A stretch of DNA of 64,000 bases from Virgibacillus sp. SK37 (GTDB lineage Bacteria > Bacillota > Bacilli > Bacillales > Amphibacillaceae). The translations under genes and the position numbers were made by a program. The notes below the pieces were generated by a model that did not search any database, had not been told where the DNA came from, and saw nothing but the letters and a program-made list of their open reading frames with translations. The stretch spans positions 434,001-498,000 of the forward strand of contig NZ_CP007161.1 of the NCBI RefSeq assembly GCF_000725285.1, written 5' to 3'. Below, piece after piece: positions 44,472 through 53,282 of the stretch (the first letter of the stretch is position 1; the number at the start of each line of letters is the position of its first letter).

Positions 44472-45098
44472 TCACTCCAAGGCTTCTTTCAGCTTCTCAA
44501 TAAATAACTGAATAGCAGCAGATTTTGTAGCAAAGCTCGCTTTATTTACAATTAGTCTTGTACTAATGTCTTCTACCTCTTCTAAAATAACTAAGCCGTT
44601 TTCCTTTAATGTTGTTCCAGTCTCCACAATATCTACAATGAAGTCAGCGAGGCCGATCAAAGGCGCTAACTCTACGGAGCCATTTAATTTAACGGTTTCC
44701 ACTGTTTGCCTCTTTTTTTGAAAATGCTTTTTTGTGATGTTAGGGTATTTTGAAGCAATGGTAAGTGCTTGATTTGTCCCAAGCTCTGTTTTTTGCTTGC
44801 CGGCAACTACAAATTGGCATTTTCCTATTTGTAAATCTAACATTTCATATACATCAGCTTGTGCTTCCAAAATATTGTCTTTTCCAACAATGCCTAGGTC
44901 AGCTGCTCCTTTTTCCACGTAAGTTGGAACATCCACTGCTTTAACAAATAATAGTTTGATTGATTTATCGTTATTATAAAAAATTAGTTTTCTGCTATCT
45001 TCGTGGAAATCCTCAAATTCAATATTCATTTTTTCCAGTAATGCAATTGTGCTTTTGGCAGTTCGTCCTTTAGCCAAGGCTAACGTAATTGGTTCCAC
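44472..45098 (-). CDS. hisG: ATP phosphoribosyltransferase, short catalytic subunit
   Basis: 208-aa short-form HisG that lacks the C-terminal regulatory domain and therefore needs HisZ. LALAKGRTAKST at the N-terminus and IVDIVETGTTLKENGL (PRPP loop, about residues 155-170) are visible. Its start immediately follows the hisZ stop. Confidence 0.96.
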   Translation of the reverse strand: MEPITLALAKGRTAKSTIALLEKMNIEFEDFHEDSRKLIFYNNDKSIKLLFVKAVDVPTYVEKGAADLGIVGKDNILEAQADVYEMLDLQIGKCQFVVAGKQKTELGTNQALTIASKYPNITKKHFQKKRQTVETVKLNGSVELAPLIGLADFIVDIVETGTTLKENGLVILEEVEDISTRLIVNKASFATKSAAIQLFIEKLKEALE

Positions 45099-46349
45099 TT
45101 ATACCCCTGCCTTTCCTGAGCTCAGAAGAGAAGTGAGTTCATCTATACTCTTGAATTCAAACTCTCCTACTTCTGTTTGCACTTGTTTTTTCTCTATTGT
45201 CATCTTAATTATTTTTGAACTTGGTTGTCGTTCATTCCCCCATTTGCTGAGGGGAAACACGATGAGCCGATAACCTTTATTACGTAGAATACATGCTGCT
45301 GATAACGCGTTTTCTTGTTGTGTTTCGTCATAGTAAAGCTGAAAAACTTCCTCTTCCACGTTTGTGACAGACAACTTATTCTGTTCATATGCTTGCAGAA
45401 GGAGATCAAAATGAAATGCAAAGCCAATTGCAGGAAGTGTTTTCCCGAATTGTTCACCAAGATGGTCGTACCTGCCACCCATAAGTATAGGTTTCCCCAC
45501 ATTATCTATGAACCCTTGAAAAATTATTCCTGTATAGTAATTCATATGGTTAATTAAACCTAGATTTAAAGATACAGATTCTCTGACGCCATACATATCT
45601 ACCAATTTAATTACTCTACTAAGATTTTCCAATGTAGCTTGCATTTCCTCATTTGTTACATATTTTTTAGCGTGAGCGATAATCTGATTAGGGTCCCCAT
45701 GTAATAAAGGGATGGCCATAATGGCATTTTTAATCTCCTCATTAAGAGAAAAACGATCCAGAAAGGGCTCGATTTCTGCCAGGTTTTTGGATTGGATAAG
45801 TGTTTGTAGTTGCTCTGTCTCTTGTTTTGAAAACGCAGCTTGCTCCATTAATTCCTTAAAATAACCAGCATGACCAATTTCTATTTTAAAGTTTGAAAAA
45901 TTAAGATCTCTTAAGGTGTGAATAGCTAGCATAATAACTTCCGCATCCACTTCAGGTGGGTTTTCTCCAAGACATTCGATCCCAGCTTGTGTATGCTCCT
46001 TCTGCCTGCTTTCATCATTTGCTTGACGAAAGACATCCAAAACATAGAAATACCGGAGATTACCAACAGCTGTGTTTCCCTCCAATGCAGCCATACGCGC
46101 AATAGGGGTGGTAACATCTGGCCGTAGTACAAGCACTTGTCCTGTTGAATCAATAACCTTGATCATATCATCCGTTTTTACCGTCCCACTAACAAGGGAA
46201 TACATATCATAATCCTCAAAAGCCGGGGTACGTACTTGATTATATCCATAGGTAGTAAAGCGATTTTTAAGTTTTGTTATAAGCTCTTCTCTAACCAGAA
46301 AATCTTCCATGCTATTTCTGATGTTGGCAGGATAAACATAAGGTTTCAT
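45099..46349 (-). CDS. hisZ: ATP phosphoribosyltransferase regulatory subunit HisZ
   Basis: 416-aa paralogue of histidyl-tRNA synthetase without tRNA-binding domain; confers histidine feedback on short HisG. Class II motif 2-like LVLRPDVTTPIARMAA and YYTGIIFQGFIDNVG are visible, while true HisRS active-site signatures are altered. GTG at 46367 is possible; GGAGG and alignment with family favour ATG 46349. First gene of the operon. Confidence 0.94.
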   Translation of the reverse strand: MKPYVYPANIRNSMEDFLVREELITKLKNRFTTYGYNQVRTPAFEDYDMYSLVSGTVKTDDMIKVIDSTGQVLVLRPDVTTPIARMAALEGNTAVGNLRYFYVLDVFRQANDESRQKEHTQAGIECLGENPPEVDAEVIMLAIHTLRDLNFSNFKIEIGHAGYFKELMEQAAFSKQETEQLQTLIQSKNLAEIEPFLDRFSLNEEIKNAIMAIPLLHGDPNQIIAHAKKYVTNEEMQATLENLSRVIKLVDMYGVRESVSLNLGLINHMNYYTGIIFQGFIDNVGKPILMGGRYDHLGEQFGKTLPAIGFAFHFDLLLQAYEQNKLSVTNVEEEVFQLYYDETQQENALSAACILRNKGYRLIVFPLSKWGNERQPSSKIIKMTIEKKQVQTEVGEFEFKSIDELTSLLSSGKAGV

Positions 46350-46373
46350 AATTGCAGCTTCCTCCACTTCATT

Positions 46374-46407
46374 ACTTTATCGCTTTATTACTTTATCTAA
46401 ATAAAGT
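46374..46407 (-). promoter_or_regulatory. Possible operator in the his leader
   Basis: ACTTTAT occurs at 46374-46380 and 46390-46396, and the second copy forms a perfect inverted repeat with ATAAAGT (46401-46407). The block lies just after the expected transcription start. No T-box core is present, so histidine control would need a DNA- or RNA-binding regulator. Confidence 0.4.
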
Positions 46408-46415
46408 TATATAGT

Positions 46416-46444
46416 ATTCTAATAATTAATAACTAAAATGTCAA
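46416..46444 (-). promoter_or_regulatory. Promoter of the his operon
   Basis: Minus strand TTGACA (46444-46439), 17-nt spacer, TAGAAT (46421-46416). Confidence 0.75.
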
Positions 46445-46463
46445 CCTAAGGGAGAGAAATAGT

Positions 46464-47261
46464 ATGTTTGATTTTCATATTCATAGTAATTTTTCAGCAG
46501 ATTGTGAGACGCCAATGGAGAAAACAATCGAACAGGCAATAAAATCAGGTATTAGAGAAATCGCATTTACAGAGCATATTGATTATGAATATCCTGATTC
46601 CTCCATTGTATTTGATTTTAACCAAGTCGATTATGATAAAAAAATAAAAGAAATGCAGATAATATATGCAGACAGGATTAAAATAAAAAAGGGGATAGAA
46701 ATTGGGGTTCAGCCTCATTTACTTGAAAGATATAATGCACTAATAAGGCGCAATAGTTATGACTTCATCATTTGTTCGATGCACACTGCTGATAGGAAAG
46801 ATTTACATTCAGGAGCATTTTTTAAAGACAGGACCATTGAGGAAGCTTATCAGCTGTATTATGAGGAATTGCTTTATTGTGTAAAAAATTATACGCAGTA
46901 TAGTGTACTTGGACACCTTGATTTGGTGAAACGTTATACGAAGGGAAAGAGTAAGCAGAGTTTCCATGAAATTATTCGTGAGGTTTTTCGCATTATTGTT
47001 TTAGAAGGTAAAGGAATTGAGTTAAACAGCTCAGGGATTCGGTACGGACTTGAAAGTGGGATGCCTAGCCCAGACATCTTACAATTATATAAAGATTGTG
47101 GTGGAGAAATTATAACGATTGGTTCCGATTCTCATGTAGAAAACACGGTCGGGTATGGATTAAAAGAAGGATTGCAGCTTTTAGAGTCGATAGGTTTTGA
47201 ATATGTAGCTACATTCACTAACCAAGTGCCTGAATTTCATCGAATTGACAAATTGATATAG
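46464..47261 (+). CDS. hisJ: Histidinol-phosphatase, PHP family
   Basis: 265-aa PHP-type phosphatase hydrolysing histidinol phosphate. N-terminal metal motif FHIHSNFSADC (His about residues 4 and 6), FTEHIDYEYPDSS, ICSMHTAD and ITIGSDSH provide the metal ligands. Divergent from hisZ, and supplies the one step missing from the minus-strand operon. GGGAGAG precedes the ATG. Confidence 0.92.
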   Translation: MFDFHIHSNFSADCETPMEKTIEQAIKSGIREIAFTEHIDYEYPDSSIVFDFNQVDYDKKIKEMQIIYADRIKIKKGIEIGVQPHLLERYNALIRRNSYDFIICSMHTADRKDLHSGAFFKDRTIEEAYQLYYEELLYCVKNYTQYSVLGHLDLVKRYTKGKSKQSFHEIIREVFRIIVLEGKGIELNSSGIRYGLESGMPSPDILQLYKDCGGEIITIGSDSHVENTVGYGLKEGLQLLESIGFEYVATFTNQVPEFHRIDKLI

Positions 47262-47423
47262 CTTAATTCATATTTTTAGAGCTTAGCACAAATTAAGTTG
47301 AATTTTGGCAGCAGAATGTCTATCATCGGTGCCCACTTGGGAAAATGTTCGGATATTTGTGGGTGGGTAGCATGTTTAAAATGATATACTAAAGGGGACT
47401 ACATTTTACAGCTGGTGATGCAA

Positions 47424-47804
47424 ATGGATTATTTAAAAAAGACTATATTGGTTATCATTGGATCCCTATCTTTGGCCATCGGGATCATTGGAATCGTATT
47501 ACCACTCATTCCAACTACACCTTTGCTCTTATTAGCAGCAGCATGCTATATAAGAAGCTCTAAAAAACTATATAATTGGCTCATAACTAATAAATATTTC
47601 GGTTCCTATATTGAGAATTATCGTTCGGGAAAAGGAATCCCTTTAAAAGCGAAAATTTTTAGTGTTCTTTTAATATGGATATCAATGTCTTTTACAATAA
47701 TATTCGTCATTCCTTTGCTAGCAGTGAAGTTATTTTTATTAGCGGTAGCTGGCTATTTTACCTGGTTTATTTTAAAGCAGAAAACATTGCAAAAAGGTGT
47801 GTAA
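47424..47804 (+). CDS. DUF454 (YbaN-like) membrane protein
   Basis: 126 aa with three hydrophobic segments (about residues 5-40 as a hairpin, 76-98, 100-120). The signature GIIGIVLPLIPTTPLLLLAAACYIRSSKK and W/YF..I/YR.GKGIP is that of DUF454. Function unknown. Several in-frame starts occur at 47415-47424; GGTGAT before ATG 47424 was preferred. Confidence 0.75.
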   Translation: MDYLKKTILVIIGSLSLAIGIIGIVLPLIPTTPLLLLAAACYIRSSKKLYNWLITNKYFGSYIENYRSGKGIPLKAKIFSVLLIWISMSFTIIFVIPLLAVKLFLLAVAGYFTWFILKQKTLQKGV

Positions 47805-47817
47805 AAGAGGGATGTTT

Positions 47818-48630
47818 TTGAAAAGAAAGCAACTAGCAGGAATTACATTTATAAGCCTCGTCGCAGTAGGGATAGTGTTCCTTTTATATGTTCCAGATAA
47901 GACGCAATCCGAATATGATCCCGGAATCCCAACTGTATTCGTGCATGGCTATAAGGGGACAGCTAATTCTTTTGACTTTATGTTAAATCGATTTGAGAAT
48001 AAATATAATTGGGGCAATAAAGCAATTGTATATTATGTTTCTGCTTCCGGAAAAGTGGAGGAACATAATTTGAATAAAGGGAGAAAAGAACCAACCTTCA
48101 TTCAGGTGGTTTTTCAAAATAACCGAGCAAGCTTTGCTACAACATCATTTTGGTTAGCTTCTGTTTTGCAACAACTAAAAGAAAAATACGAAGTGGAAAC
48201 AGTTAATCTTGTGGGGCATTCTATGGGAGGCATTGTATCTTTAAAGTATATTAAAGAATATACTGAAAAAACATACCCATCGGTTGCTAACTTTGTTACG
48301 ATTGGTAGTCCGTATGATGGTATTTACAGTGATGCTTATTTTAGGATCCATCATGACCCTGCTGCAGAAGATCTAAAGCCAAAATCAAAAGCACTAAGCA
48401 GATTGCGAGAAGGAGAATTTCCAGAGAACGTATCTGTTTTAAGTATAGCCAGCACGGGGGACACTGTGGCGCTCCCAGAAAGTGTACACGCATTACGAAG
48501 TATTATACCAAGTAATCAATTAGAAGAAGTAGTTATAGAAAATCCGGAACTTGGCCATAGTGCTCTACATGAAAATGCCCAAATCGATCAATTAATTCAC
48601 TCTTTTTTGTGGCAAGATCGTGGGCAATAA
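47818..48630 (+). CDS. Secreted/membrane-anchored alpha/beta hydrolase, DUF915 type
   Basis: About 270 aa. Basic start and one hydrophobic segment (about residues 6-24) form an uncleaved or cleaved export signal. TVFVHGYKGTANSF carries the oxyanion loop, LVGHSMGGIVSLKY the serine nucleophile (about 139), and GHSALHENAQI the final His. Substrate unknown; DUF915 proteins are lipase-like. The start is uncertain: TTG 47818 follows GAGGG by six bases, while GTG 47797 and ATG 47812 have poor spacing. Confidence 0.8.
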   Translation: MKRKQLAGITFISLVAVGIVFLLYVPDKTQSEYDPGIPTVFVHGYKGTANSFDFMLNRFENKYNWGNKAIVYYVSASGKVEEHNLNKGRKEPTFIQVVFQNNRASFATTSFWLASVLQQLKEKYEVETVNLVGHSMGGIVSLKYIKEYTEKTYPSVANFVTIGSPYDGIYSDAYFRIHHDPAAEDLKPKSKALSRLREGEFPENVSVLSIASTGDTVALPESVHALRSIIPSNQLEEVVIENPELGHSALHENAQIDQLIHSFLWQDRGQ

Positions 48631-48688
48631 CTTACAATGTAGAAGATGATTAATTACAGATAGGAATAATTTTAAGGGAATGATAAGA

Positions 48689-49609
48689 GTGGCAGAATAT
48701 CGTCATTTGTATGAGAAACTAACAGAGGTAACGCCACCAAAGAATGTGATGGTGGATGAACCTTTAAGAAATCATACGTACACACGACTTGGTGGAAAGG
48801 CTGACTTCCTTGTTACACCTGAGACGTATGAGCAAGTACAGGAAATTGTGAAGCTTGCCAATCAACAAGAAGTAAAGTTTACACTTCTTGGAAATGGCTC
48901 TAATTTAATTGTGAAAGATGGCGGAATTCGTGGTATTGTAATGAATCTTAAAAATTTAACAGAAATTCGAATAGATGAAACAACCATCGTTGCACAAAGC
49001 GGAGCAAGAATTATAGATGTCTCAAGAGAGGCTCTAAAAGAAAAACTTAGTGGTTTGGAATTTGCTTGTGGTATTCCTGGATCTGTTGGTGGAGCTTTGT
49101 TCATGAATGCTGGTGCATATGGTGGAGAAATAAAAGATGTTTTAGTAAGTACAAAGGTAGTTGACCGTGACGGTAAACTGTTAACCTTGACTGCAGGTGA
49201 GCTGGACTTGGATTATCGAACCAGTAATATTCCCGATAACGGTTATATTGTTTTAGAGGCTACGTTTTCTTTGGAAAAGGGAGAATATGACTCGATTAAA
49301 GCAATTATGGATGATCTAACCTTTAAAAGGGAATCAAAGCAGCCATTGGAGTACCCGTCGTGTGGCAGTGTATTTAAGCGGCCACCTGGATATTTTGCTG
49401 GAAAACTAATACAGGATAGTGACCTTCAAGGACAGCAAATTGGAGGAGCACAAGTTTCTGAGAAGCATGCCGGCTTTATAGTAAATAAAAGTGAAGCCAC
49501 CGCAAGTGAATACATTGATTTAATTCATCACGTACAGGCCACAGTAAAAGATAAGTTTGGTGTGACCTTAGAACGGGAAGTAAAGATTATCGGTGAAGAT
49601 ATAAACTAA
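48689..49609 (+). CDS. murB: UDP-N-acetylenolpyruvoylglucosamine reductase
   Basis: FAD enzyme reducing UDP-GlcNAc-enolpyruvate to UDP-MurNAc. FAD motif LLGNGSNLIVKDGGIRG, CGIPGSVGGALFMNAGAYGGE and the catalytic SCGSVFKRPP mark a type II MurB of about 306 aa. ATG at 48680 nearly abuts AAGGGA, whereas GTG at 48689 has good spacing, so the GTG is preferred. Stand-alone, not in the mraY-murG cluster. Confidence 0.93.
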   Translation: MAEYRHLYEKLTEVTPPKNVMVDEPLRNHTYTRLGGKADFLVTPETYEQVQEIVKLANQQEVKFTLLGNGSNLIVKDGGIRGIVMNLKNLTEIRIDETTIVAQSGARIIDVSREALKEKLSGLEFACGIPGSVGGALFMNAGAYGGEIKDVLVSTKVVDRDGKLLTLTAGELDLDYRTSNIPDNGYIVLEATFSLEKGEYDSIKAIMDDLTFKRESKQPLEYPSCGSVFKRPPGYFAGKLIQDSDLQGQQIGGAQVSEKHAGFIVNKSEATASEYIDLIHHVQATVKDKFGVTLEREVKIIGEDIN

Positions 49610-49621
49610 TAAAATTAGAAG

Positions 49622-49655
49622 CTGTGTTCGTATGGATATGCGGACACAGTTTTTT
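49622..49655 (+). terminator. Terminator after murB
   Basis: CTGTGTTCGTAT pairs with ATGCGGACACAG, then seven T residues. Confidence 0.85.
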
Positions 49656-49679
49656 AGTACTCAGGTGACCATAAAATTT

Positions 49680-49740
49680 AGCTTCAATATATATGGTGGG
49701 GCTACCCAATGATTCGCAAAATAGACAAGGTGTGAAGTAA
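49680..49740 (+). repeat. Family A repeat, 5'-end fragment
   Basis: AATATATATGGTGGGGCTACCCAATGATTCGCAAAATAGACAA-type sequence resembles the start of copy 2 near 38138-38175. Only about 60 nt are shared. Confidence 0.5.
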
Positions 49741-49804
49741 CTAGTGTGTATAAATGAGGTTTTCGGAAAATGATATATGGTAAGCAAATGTTGCTAGTTC
49801 CTGA

Positions 49805-49930
49805 ATATCTTGTGGCGGATAGTTTTGCTCTCCTGCCGATTTACTTCTTCTCCAGCGGATTTTCCTGCTCTGCAGCCGATTTATATCTTCTCCGGCGGAT
49901 TCTCCTGCCCTCCTGCTGATTAACTATATC
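49805..49930 (+). repeat. Family B 40-bp tandem repeat array
   Basis: Units start GCCGATTTACTTCTTCTCC (49835), GCCGATTTATATCTTCTCC (49875) and GCTGATTAAC (49915), an exact 40-bp period with a partial unit before. Related sequence with the same period is at 37005-37085. The rest of 49656-50077 holds no recognised feature. Confidence 0.8.
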
Positions 49931-50077
49931 CACTAGTTCGTATTCATCTACTATGACTGTACAAGAAATCGTTTATACCTCAACATTTGCAATAGAACCT
50001 AAAGTTTAGAAGCAATACAAAAAGCAGCAGTCTTTCGTTCCAATCATAGCTCTTTGTAATCTATTCGATTACAGATA

Positions 50078-50110
50078 AAGGCAGCACCTCTCAAAAGGAG
50101 ATACTGCCTT
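50078..50110 (-). terminator. Terminator of the ehu operon
   Basis: Minus strand AAGGCAG...CTC and GAG...CTGCCTT pair around CTTTT; the T tail is short. Confidence 0.6.
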
Positions 50111-50114
50111 ATGT

Positions 50115-50885
50115 CTAGCTTCTGAATCTGTGCAGGAAGCTTTGAAGTCTTTCGTTTTTAGAATGCTCGATGACTTCACTTGCGGTTCCTTGCTCAGCTA
50201 TAACGCCCTCATCAAGGAATAGCACCTTATCAGCCACATCTAAAGCAAAGTCCATTTCATGAGTTACTAGAATCATAGCCATTTCCCCTTCTTTAGCAAT
50301 GTCGCGAATAACCTCCAACACCTCTCCAACCAATTCCGGATCCAAAGCAGAGGTTACTTCATCAAACAGCATGACTTTTGGCCGCATGACCAGTGCCCTT
50401 GCCATAGCTACACGCTGTTTCTGACCACCTGAGAGCTGACTCGGGTAGTTATCCAGCTTATCTCCAAGCCCAACTTTTTCAAGCATTTCTATGGAACGCT
50501 GCCGTGCTACCTTTTTTGCTTCTTTCTTTACGTGAATAGGTGCCGTCATACAATTCTCCAAAATGGTCATATGAGGGAATAGATTGAAATGCTGAAAGAC
50601 CATACCAATATTTCCTCGTACCTCGCGAAGATGCTTTTCGTTTGCATCAACTAACTCACCGTTCTTTTCCATTTTCCATAAATTTTGATCTTCTACGAAT
50701 ATATCTCCTGAAGTAGGTTGTTCCAATGTCATGAGCATACGTATGATGGTGGTTTTTCCGGAACCACTCGGACCAATTACCGCAACCTTTTCTGCTGGCT
50801 TTATCTCTAAATCAATTCCTTTTAATACATGTACATCTCCAAAAGATTTATGAACATCTTTAAATGTAACAATGGGGTCTGTCAT
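50115..50885 (-). CDS. ehuA: Ectoine/hydroxyectoine ABC transporter ATPase EhuA
   Basis: 256-aa polar amino-acid type ABC ATPase. Walker A GPSGSGKTT, signature LSGGQKQR, Walker B VMLFDEVTSALDPE and H-loop LVTHEMDFA are intact. Residues about 70-80 carry an EhuA-like insertion (LWKMEKNGELVDANEK). Identity as EhuA rests on similarity of the whole ehuB-C-D-A set. Starts on the last base of the ehuD stop (TAATG). Confidence 0.88.
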   Translation of the reverse strand: MTDPIVTFKDVHKSFGDVHVLKGIDLEIKPAEKVAVIGPSGSGKTTIIRMLMTLEQPTSGDIFVEDQNLWKMEKNGELVDANEKHLREVRGNIGMVFQHFNLFPHMTILENCMTAPIHVKKEAKKVARQRSIEMLEKVGLGDKLDNYPSQLSGGQKQRVAMARALVMRPKVMLFDEVTSALDPELVGEVLEVIRDIAKEGEMAMILVTHEMDFALDVADKVLFLDEGVIAEQGTASEVIEHSKNERLQSFLHRFRS

Positions 50886-51595
50886 TATGTCATCGCTCCT
50901 TCACTACTTTTTAACGCTTCTTTTTTATCAAATCGTCGATTCATTTTTCTTTCCAGCTTGTTAATCAGGATAGCAGAAGGATAGCTTAATACTAAGAACA
51001 ATATAGCTACAATGGTTAGTGGTTCTAAATATGTCCAGTATTGAGAACCATAGCTGTTAGCCATATGCAAGATACCCACAACCCCAATTGTAGATGCTAA
51101 AGGGACTTCCTTGAACATAATAATCAAGTAATTTCCCAGCATAGGGATGGTCGGTGGGATTGCTTGCGGTAAAATTATTTTTGTCCACTTCTTCCCAGTA
51201 GAAAAGTTTAATGCGCGAGCAGCTTCCCACTGCCCTTTGTCCACACCATCGATCCCGGAACGATATACTTCACCAATATATGTGCTGAAATGAATGCCTA
51301 GGCCCAGTACGGCACTGGTAAATGGACTTAAAGTCATGCCGATTCCAGGGACCATTGGCCATGCATAATAAATGAAAAATAACTGAACAAGTGGCGGGGT
51401 GGATCGAATGAATTCCATAATCCAAGTAACAATCCAGTTTAACGGTTTAAAAGGGATTCTTCGCAGGAAAATCCAAACAAATCCGAACACAAGAGAAAAT
51501 ATATAGCAAGTAAGTGTTAGTCCAATTGTTATACCCAAACCCTGTAAAACAATAGGGAAGGCATCAAAAAAGACATCCCAGCTCCAATTTTCCAT
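50885..51595 (-). CDS. ehuD: Ectoine/hydroxyectoine ABC permease EhuD
   Basis: 236-aa HisM-like permease, five membrane helices. MEFIRSTPPLVQLFFIYYAWP and the EAARALNFS-G-..-ILPQAIPP coupling loop are close to EhuD proteins. Overlaps ehuC (TGATG) and ehuA by one base each. Forms the heterodimeric channel with EhuC. Confidence 0.88.
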   Translation of the reverse strand: MENWSWDVFFDAFPIVLQGLGITIGLTLTCYIFSLVFGFVWIFLRRIPFKPLNWIVTWIMEFIRSTPPLVQLFFIYYAWPMVPGIGMTLSPFTSAVLGLGIHFSTYIGEVYRSGIDGVDKGQWEAARALNFSTGKKWTKIILPQAIPPTIPMLGNYLIIMFKEVPLASTIGVVGILHMANSYGSQYWTYLEPLTIVAILFLVLSYPSAILINKLERKMNRRFDKKEALKSSEGAMT

Positions 51596-52263
51596 CAGCT
51601 AGCAACCCCTTTCTTAGAAATGCTCTCCATTTTCCGTGTTAGGAATATTAACGGAAGTGCAAGTATGAAATAGAATACAAGTACAAGTAAGTATACAACT
51701 GGTGCCTGTGATAAGTTCGAACTTCGTAAAATATCTCCATAGTATAAAATGTCATGTAGACCAATTAAGGAGACGAGAGAAGTTGCTTTAAGCATCTGAA
51801 TGAGATAGTTTCCGAACTCAGGCAACATCATACGTACCGCCTGTGGAAATATAACGAGACGCATACGTTGGAACCGTGACATATTTAAAGCAGTAGCGGC
51901 TTCTGACTGTCCTTTAGCGACAGATAGGATAGAGCCACGTACAATCTCCGACATATATGCCCCGTAATTTAATGCAATAGCGATTACGCCGGCCCACCAG
52001 TCACTCCCTAAATCAATACCGAACAAAATGGGGATGGCGTAATAAAGCCAAAATAATTGAACAATAAGTGAGGTACCACGGAATATTTCTACGTAGAAAC
52101 CTGTAAATTTCCGAAGTAGTATATTATTTGAGAGACGACATAGCCCGGCAATGAACGCAAATAAATAGCCGAAAAAGGCAGAGGCGATAAGTACCGTAAT
52201 TGTTATGTTTATCCCTTTCATAAGGGCTGGGAAAATTTCCTCTATTGCACTAATAATAATCAC
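51595..52263 (-). CDS. ehuC: Ectoine/hydroxyectoine ABC permease EhuC
   Basis: About 222-aa HisQ-like permease, five helices. YVEIFRGTSLIVQLFWLYYAIP and NYGAYMSEIVRGSILSV...EAATALNMS..RMRLVIFPQA match EhuC. Start is uncertain. The GTG at 52263 is part of the strong AGGGAGTG ribosome-binding site, and the next in-frame ATG is 14 codons on, after the start of the first helix. An ATT codon at proper spacing (52257 or 52254) may be the real initiator. Confidence 0.87.
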   Translation of the reverse strand: MIIISAIEEIFPALMKGINITITVLIASAFFGYLFAFIAGLCRLSNNILLRKFTGFYVEIFRGTSLIVQLFWLYYAIPILFGIDLGSDWWAGVIAIALNYGAYMSEIVRGSILSVAKGQSEAATALNMSRFQRMRLVIFPQAVRMMLPEFGNYLIQMLKATSLVSLIGLHDILYYGDILRSSNLSQAPVVYLLVLVFYFILALPLIFLTRKMESISKKGVAS

Positions 52264-52294
52264 TCCCTTTTAAAAATATAAGTATGTCTTTCGC

Positions 52295-52341
52295 AAAAAA
52301 CATAGGGCCTGACTCCCTGGGCGAGGGAGCCGGACCCTATG
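52295..52341 (-). terminator. Internal terminator between ehuB and ehuCDA
   Basis: Minus strand CATAGGGTCCGGCTCCCT and AGGGAGTCAGGCCCTATG form a long stem (one bulge pair) followed by six T residues. It should let more ehuB than ehuCDA message be made. Confidence 0.9.
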
Positions 52342-52379
52342 GAGTAATCAATCTATTTATCGTTCAGCTTAACTATAAA

Positions 52380-53282
52380 TTAATATTCGCCATTACAAAC
52401 TTTTTCAGTAGTAACCTCAGCTTCCACCATATTATTCTCTTCACTAAAGCTGTTTTTCTCTAATAGTTCTGCAACTGTTCCATCTTCTTTTAACTCTGCA
52501 AGTTTTTCATTATACGCATCACGCAGGTCTGTGTTATCTTTATGAAATGCAGCTGCTCCGTAACTAGGTACTCCATCAATATCCGGCTGCTCAAATCCTT
52601 CCACAAATTCTAACTTGTCTGAACCTGCAGACTCCAATGCCATCTTAATCGTCATCTCTGTTCCGGTAGTAGCATCAGCTCTTCCTGATTCAACCGCAGA
52701 GAATGTAGCTGGAATGTCTGGTGCACTTTCAATTTGTTTTTCGTCTACACCCTCGGATTTAAGAAATTCGTTCTCTGTAGCCCCAGCCATTACAGAAACA
52801 GATACATCCGGGTTATCAGCAATGTCTTTGTAGCTTTTTAAACCTAGTGGATTGCCTTTTTGTACAATCAGACCTTCCCCATACTTCATTTCTGGCTCCC
52901 CAAATGCTACATTTTTACAACGGTCAGGGTTAATAGCCATACCGGCAGTAATAACATCAAATTTTCCTGCTTTAAGACCAGGGATCAACTGTCCAAAGTC
53001 TGCTAGCTGTGAATCCATTTCTTCTATACCAAGCTCTTTAAACACTGCAGCTGCAATATCTACTGCAGCTCCTTTTAATTCTCCATTTTCTTCGTATGCG
53101 TACGGCTTCTCATTGGCAAATCCAATCGTGACCTTCCCCGCATCCTGTAGTTCAGCTAATTTACCACTCTCTCCATCACTGCTTTTTCCTTCCCCGCTTG
53201 CGTCTTCACTGTCACCCGAACCGCATGCAGCTAAAGCAATTAGTGATAATAATAAAATAGATGTAAGTAATAATTTCTTCAT
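52380..53282 (-). CDS. ehuB: Ectoine/hydroxyectoine-binding lipoprotein EhuB
   Basis: 300-aa family 3 solute-binding lipoprotein. Lipobox ALAAC (Cys about residue 20) then a Gly/Ser/Asp linker. ITAGMAINPDRCKNVAFGEPEMKYGEGLIV, AGATENEFLKSEGV and FEQPDIDGVPSYGAAAF followed by a C-terminal TTEKVCNGE are EhuB-type segments. Captures compatible solutes outside the membrane for osmoprotection or catabolism. AAAGGAGG lies before the ATG. Confidence 0.88.
   Translation of the reverse strand: MKKLLLTSILLLSLIALAACGSGDSEDASGEGKSSDGESGKLAELQDAGKVTIGFANEKPYAYEENGELKGAAVDIAAAVFKELGIEEMDSQLADFGQLIPGLKAGKFDVITAGMAINPDRCKNVAFGEPEMKYGEGLIVQKGNPLGLKSYKDIADNPDVSVSVMAGATENEFLKSEGVDEKQIESAPDIPATFSAVESGRADATTGTEMTIKMALESAGSDKLEFVEGFEQPDIDGVPSYGAAAFHKDNTDLRDAYNEKLAELKEDGTVAELLEKNSFSEENNMVEAEVTTEKVCNGEY

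Noticed and set aside
46350-46463. Histidine T-box before hisZ
   Set aside because: No UGGN core, specifier or terminator in this short leader.
50056-50072. Small hairpin GTAATC-TATTC-GATTAC
   Set aside because: Short, AT-rich and without T tail; the adjacent larger hairpin better explains termination of the ehu operon.
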